Positions 33,401 through 37,416 of a stretch of DNA of 37,416 nucleotides are shown here, in pieces. Numbering within the stretch: the first letter of the stretch is position 1; each line of letters starts with the position of its first letter. The stretch covers positions 1-37,416 of the forward strand of contig JBBBWG010000593.1 of NCBI GenBank assembly GCA_037176905.1. The letters are read 5' to 3'. This DNA comes from Azolla pinnata. Lineage: Eukaryota > Streptophyta > Polypodiopsida > Salviniales > Salviniaceae. A program made the position numbers and the translations under genes. The notes under the pieces were generated by a model. That model was not told the DNA's origin. It did not search any database and was given only the letters and a program-made list of their open reading frames with translations.

Positions 33401-36019
33401 TGAGTGAGAATTCATGCTCCTTGAAGGATGCATGCCCATTTTCAAGACTGTTTCCTACTTCTTGAAGGATACCGAATTTGCTGGTGCAGGTGAGAGACTA
33501 CAGGGACGACTGGCAATTTGAGGTGCATGAAGAAATTTCTGGAAATTATTATCCGGTAGGTTTTGTTCAAAACTGGTGAATAGTTCTTTCCGCAAATCAT
33601 TAAATGTTATGTACCTCTTCTTTTGGAGACATGGCCATTGAATATTGTTTTCTGGTTTCATTTAATCCGATTTTTCTGGTTCCATTTTATTCACTTGAAG
33701 TTGTTGTGTTGCAGCTGAACTCTGGAATCTATATTACGGACAATGTCACAGATTTTTCAGTTTTAGTTGATCGTTCTATGGGAGGTTCCAGCATAAATGA
33801 TGGCGAACTGGAAGTTATGGTGCACAGGTCTGCTCTAATTCTGTATTTCATATTTACTAAAGTAAGTTGGCAACCATTCTTATGCTAGAGCCCTTCTAAT
33901 ATCCTCGTAATACATATTAACATGATACACATGCAGGAGATTGCTGCATGATGATAACAAAGGTGTTGCTGAGGCCTTAAATGAGACAACATGTTTGGGT
34001 GATGGCAATGAATGTGAAGGCCTGATAGTAAGTCTTAATGATAACATGTTCTTAAGACATTTCTCTAGGTAATTAGTAATGCCAGGCATTGATGTAATAT
34101 GTACTATACATAATACAGGGATTTTGTAATTTCTCTGTCTGTCCTCTATTGATTAGGTCTCCTTCAGATAGTTATGGGGCCTTTGGAAGTGCTGCCTTTG
34201 GATAATACAATACATGAGAATACAAGTGCAGCCTTATTTATGTGGGCTAAAATGTCCGTTACATAACCATACAAAACCTTTTCTAGAATTCAGACTAGAT
34301 AGATATGAACATAGAAAATAGATATGAACATAGAGGTGATAGCGTTTACGCTTGTTGAGCACTCCCCAGCAACGGTGAGAGACCCTCACGTGCCCATGAT
34401 ATCACATACCACCCATGGATCAACAAGGGTTGTACTTTCATAGCCAAGAGGTATCACAAGGCTGTCGATGGGAGTTGTGCCACAGCAGCAAAGTCTCGAT
34501 GTAGAATGGAGGTCCCTCTAAGTAGGTAACTAGACTCCGTATATAAGTTGAAGGCCAAGATCCTTGGCCTGCTCACATGAACTGCTCAAGTGACAAGGTA
34601 CTATTGGTTGTCTCTCACGAGGTTAGATAAACGTACGGTAGAGTATATCGTCGAATGATGTTCTTGTCTGTAACACTGGGTATTGTGGTGTGCCCAAAGA
34701 CTTCTCTATTACAAGATCATGCTTGTTCGGTGCAATGACATACCTTGGAAAAGGAAGGAATGTTGTGGTCATTATTGCCGTTAGTTTTTCGATAAATAAG
34801 AGCATGCCTGAGTGAAGACAAGGTTGAAAAATGTCTTCAGAGAATACAGTATGTTGTAGAAGATGTACCGGTCGCATTGCTGTAGGTATTATGGTGCACC
34901 TAGTGATCATCTCTACTTAAGATCATTCTATATGAAAATGCTGAATATTTGGTGAATGCCATATTAAGAAAATGTTTTTGCTGGCTACAAACCATGCACA
35001 GATTCAAGGAACCATCCTCATTGATGTTCATTCCTCCAACAATTCAGCACAGTGGCGTCGCAACCTCATACAAAGGACGCTAACTCCATTACAACTCTCA
35101 TTTGCTGTTGTTGATGTAAGAAACAGAACGATTCTTTATTACCTCAGTCTCTTAACTATCCTGGATTTCTTCGGTTATTTAGTCATCTTTTAGGTTTTTG
35201 TTCAATGGATTTCTTGCAGATATTCCTTCTTTTGATGTATGGGTTCTTTTGTTGTTTAAATGTCCCAATACCAGGACGAGGCTGTAAATGATGTGCGTGT
35301 ACCATCTTATTCGGCAATGTTAGATGGGTTTGAGTTACCACCAAATGTTGCCATTATCACTCTTCAGGTTTTCTTTTGCTGTAGCTGTTATCCATTTTAA
35401 GTTCCTTTCAAGATCTTTGCAATAGAATTATCTTGACAGAGGATCAATGGTTTGATCGATTTTGAAATGGCATTTGACATGTAAATTGTACAGGAACTAC
35501 GAGATGCGAGTGTGTTACTGAGGTTGGCCCATTTATTTGAGGTATTTAAACGAATCTGTTTCTTGACATTCCGTTTTATCTTCCCGCTTGTCAAGTGATC
35601 ACTGTTTACTCTGAGAAATCTCTTTTTTTTTCTCTTTTTTTTCATTACATCTTTGCTAGATTGAAGAAGATGAGGCATTGTCAAGTGTTGCGGTAGTCGA
35701 TCTTCAAAAGCTTTTCTCCAAACGAATGGTAGGAATCGTTTGCTTTCCATGTGCAAATCATGTTGCGTGAGTGGCGAGGTCGTTTTTGTTGATTGTATTA
35801 AAAATTTTCTCCACAAAGCAACAGATCAAAGCGGTGGAAGAGTTGTCGCTGACGGCTAATCAGAAAAGATCAGAAATGAGTGCATTGAAATGGAGAATCG
35901 AGAATGAGCCAGCTACAGACCATCGGAACATCGTACGTGGTAGAGGGTTTGCTGGAGATGGTTTCCTTGTCGAACTTCAACCTATGGAGTTGAGGACATT
36001 CTCTGTTGTCTTCCAATGA
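26385..36019 (+). CDS. GH38 alpha-mannosidase, vacuolar/lysosomal class II type
   Basis: Twenty-nine exons give 1040 aa, close to plant lysosomal-type homologues (about 1020 aa). Exons: 26385-26624, 26718-26801, 26947-27035, 27135-27309, 27426-27545, 27756-27839, 27936-28007, 28094-28207, 28791-28891, 29437-29530, 29621-29788, 29873-30022, 30105-30167, 30284-30340, 30522-30744, 30823-30947, 31129-31203, 31285-31344, 31454-31525, 31652-31699, 32617-32736, 33490-33555, 33715-33827, 33937-34027, 35002-35115, 35275-35367, 35494-35541, 35660-35728, 35825-36019. The enzyme trims alpha-mannose from N-glycans in the vacuole or apoplast. Residues 1-20 form a signal peptide ([15 protein letters not shown]). 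Zinc ligands are His59 and Asp61 in PHTHDDVGW, the nucleophile Asp181 in [10 protein letters not shown], and His422 in [15 protein letters not shown]. The C-terminal beta domain includes [18 protein letters not shown] and LRTFSVVFQ. Potential N-glycosylation sites include NTT and NNSI. The frame is intact throughout. Confidence 0.96.
28208..29436 (+). other. Mannosidase introns 8 and 9
   Basis: Two longer introns, 28208-28790 and 28892-29436, flank exon 9. The second carries a 20-bp perfect tandem duplication at 29209-29248 (unit CAGCCAGTCTCCCCTTGTCT). Nothing else is recognised. Confidence 0.8.
30384..30413. repeat. TA dinucleotide run in mannosidase intron
   Basis: About 13-15 TA units between exons ending 30340 and starting 30522. 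Confidence 0.9.
31780..32260. repeat. Three degenerate ~165-bp tandem repeats in intron
   Basis: In the 917-bp intron 31700-32616 three copies share the words GAAGTAATTTA/GAAGTGATTTA (near 31832, 32006, 32169), ATATCCTC, a GGT(C/T)TTGTAT word and AACACATA. Spacing is about 160-175 bp. Divergence is high, so the array is old. Confidence 0.7.
32752..32893. repeat. 76-bp tandem duplication in intron
   Basis: Copies 32752-32827 and 32828-about 32893 begin ATTCTGATAGATGAATTTAG and match closely. The second copy is truncated. The repeat starts 16 bp after the donor of the 753-bp intron 32737-33489. The remainder of that intron has no recognised feature. Confidence 0.9.
34028..35001 (+). other. 974-bp mannosidase intron, possible old insertion
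   Basis: The middle (about 34150-34910) differs in texture from neighbouring introns: it is more GC-rich and has an open 95-codon antisense frame at 34623-34910. A 19-bp-spaced direct repeat of GATATGAACATAG lies at 34302 and 34321. It could be a transposon remnant, but no coding domain or clear termini are visible. Confidence 0.4.
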
Positions 36020-37416
36020 TCGTACAGATAGTGGCCAGAAAATGTATACACACACACACACACATTATACTACTAGACCTAGGTAAAGCTCAAAACTGAG
36101 GCAAAAACAATGTTTCAACAATATCTATTCAAGTTTCATTGTGTTTAGAGACATTTCATGGTGGATTTTATCAAATTTGATGTTTTATGCCCAAAAACTT
36201 AGCCTTAAAAAAGCAAGCTCCATTTTCGTGGTCCCATTCCATTCCTGGTGTCACCGAAAGAAAGAAACCCCGTTACAAAGAAAGAAAAAGGTGCAAGTTA
36301 CTGGTCCTTCTCCACTCTTCCATTAATCGTCGCAATCAGAATATCTGCAAAAAAAATGCAGAATATGCTCTAAAATTTGGTGCTTTGTATCAATACATGT
36401 CTATGTTATACAGGGAAATCTGTCGAATTGTGATTCTAAAATAATTAGCTCAGGGTTTCCAGGTATACTCCAAATGCTCCCAAATTTGGTTGAAAAGATG
36501 TGACTGCAGATTCTCAAATGTACTCCAGAATTATCCTCCAGATTTGCTGGTAAACGGATGAAAGATGACTGGAAGATTCTCTCCAAGGTATGGTCAAAAT
36601 ACTCCAAAACTTGTCTTGTAAATCTGTTGAGCGTCTGTGTTTTGACCAGATTTGCATCATAATACCAGTTTTTTTTTCTGCGTTTTTGGTTGGTTGGGGC
36701 ATGAACTCTTTCAATGTGGTGTTGATAGCTGGAGCTGGTGAAATCATTTAAGAAGCAAGCAGCACATGGCGTACAACACCGCCATCATAAATGATGGTGG
36801 CCCTCTTGGAAGAACCAGATGCATCGGAATCGAAACGAGGAGCGGTACGGCTTCACAATGATGCCATGAGAAACCGTCTTCTTCACTGGACTGCAGATAC
36901 CATGGTTGAGCCCAAAAGAGAAAAGAGGGTAGTACCGGGCATCATCACGGGCTATCACAATGTTGCCCTTTTCTGGGTCACATCAGCAGCTCATAAATGG
37001 AGGAAAGAAAGAGAGGGAGTGGGGTCTGCAGAGAACAGGAAAGGAAGGCGGCGACCAACCATGGGGGGGAGGCTATGCCGAATATATGCAAGAGAAAGAT
37101 ATGGTCCGAAGGATTAATGCGCAAAATGTATGGGTGTTGGTGATTTGCTGAGCGACAAATTGTGTCAAAAGATTCCAGGTAGATGGGGTAAAGAAGGAGA
37201 AAGGGAGGAGCCTGTGGTGCAAGGCTCTCGCAACAGAACAAGCGCTCAATGATCAAATGCTACTACACATACATACTAAACATACATTTGTTGTTCTGAC
37301 TGAGACACTTGACACAAAAGAAAGCTCTAAATGGAAGAGGAGATGAAATGGGGAATGAATGAATGTAGTTGGTGGTGAGAGAGATTGGGGGGGGGGGGGG
37401 GGGGGAGGGGGGGAAC
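36020..37416. other. Mannosidase 3' flank, no gene recognised
   Basis: An AC microsatellite at about 36047-36064 is probably in the 3' UTR. A + frame at 36791-37117 (108 codons) and an overlapping - frame at 36978-37256 show no family motif. The window ends in a near-pure G tract (about 37387-37412). Confidence 0.5.

Noticed and set aside
36791..37256. Overlapping 108- and 92-codon frames near the right edge
   Set aside because: No family motif or splice context; typical chance frames in 3' flanking DNA.

Overview
This window is nuclear DNA from a land plant. It holds five protein genes, four on the + strand and one on the - strand, with many GT-AG introns. It also has one nuclear-type tRNA gene, CCCTAAA-type (plant telomere) motifs and many trinucleotide microsatellites. 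The species cannot be fixed from sequence alone. I rebuilt all five gene models by hand, and each gives one continuous reading frame across every junction.

Layout: 1-2485 is gene-poor, with a 45-bp duplication, a 32-bp minisatellite and ATT/GTT/TCC/TTC microsatellites. 2486-5551 (+) encodes a 347-aa VASt-like (START-superfamily) protein with a coiled coil and a C-terminal membrane anchor. 7063-7669 (-) encodes a 96-aa protein split over three short exons. It has an N-myristoylation start (MGNACASC), a textbook VCP/CDC48-interacting motif and an SVIP-like C-terminus, and is the most interesting gene here. 8151-8222 (+) is tRNA-Thr(TGT), separated from the small gene by about 380 bp of almost pure purine. 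8990-10155 is an AT-rich region of degenerate repeats. 10543-18840 (+) is an 18-exon gene for a 1153-aa raver-like protein with three RRMs, an acidic N-terminus and a Gln-rich C-terminus. 19951-20286 is a telomere-motif minisatellite with a two-unit higher-order pattern. 20965-22438 (+) encodes mitochondrial-type chaperonin 10 (98 aa). Its first intron carries a 191-bp tandem duplication that copies the 3' splice site and the start of exon 2. 23600-24405 is a nested minisatellite. 26385-36019 (+) encodes a 29-exon GH38 vacuolar/lysosomal-type alpha-mannosidase (1040 aa), probably preceded by a 5' exon near 24485-24676. 36020-37416 has no recognisable gene.

The genes are independent housekeeping or regulatory loci, not an operon or pathway cluster. 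Two have loosely related roles: CPN10 in protein folding and the SVIP-like protein in predicted CDC48 regulation. The main structural theme is repeated local tandem duplication at scales from 3 to 191 bp, in introns, 5' leaders and intergenic DNA. Nothing here looks like a mobile defence island or a foreign gene cluster.
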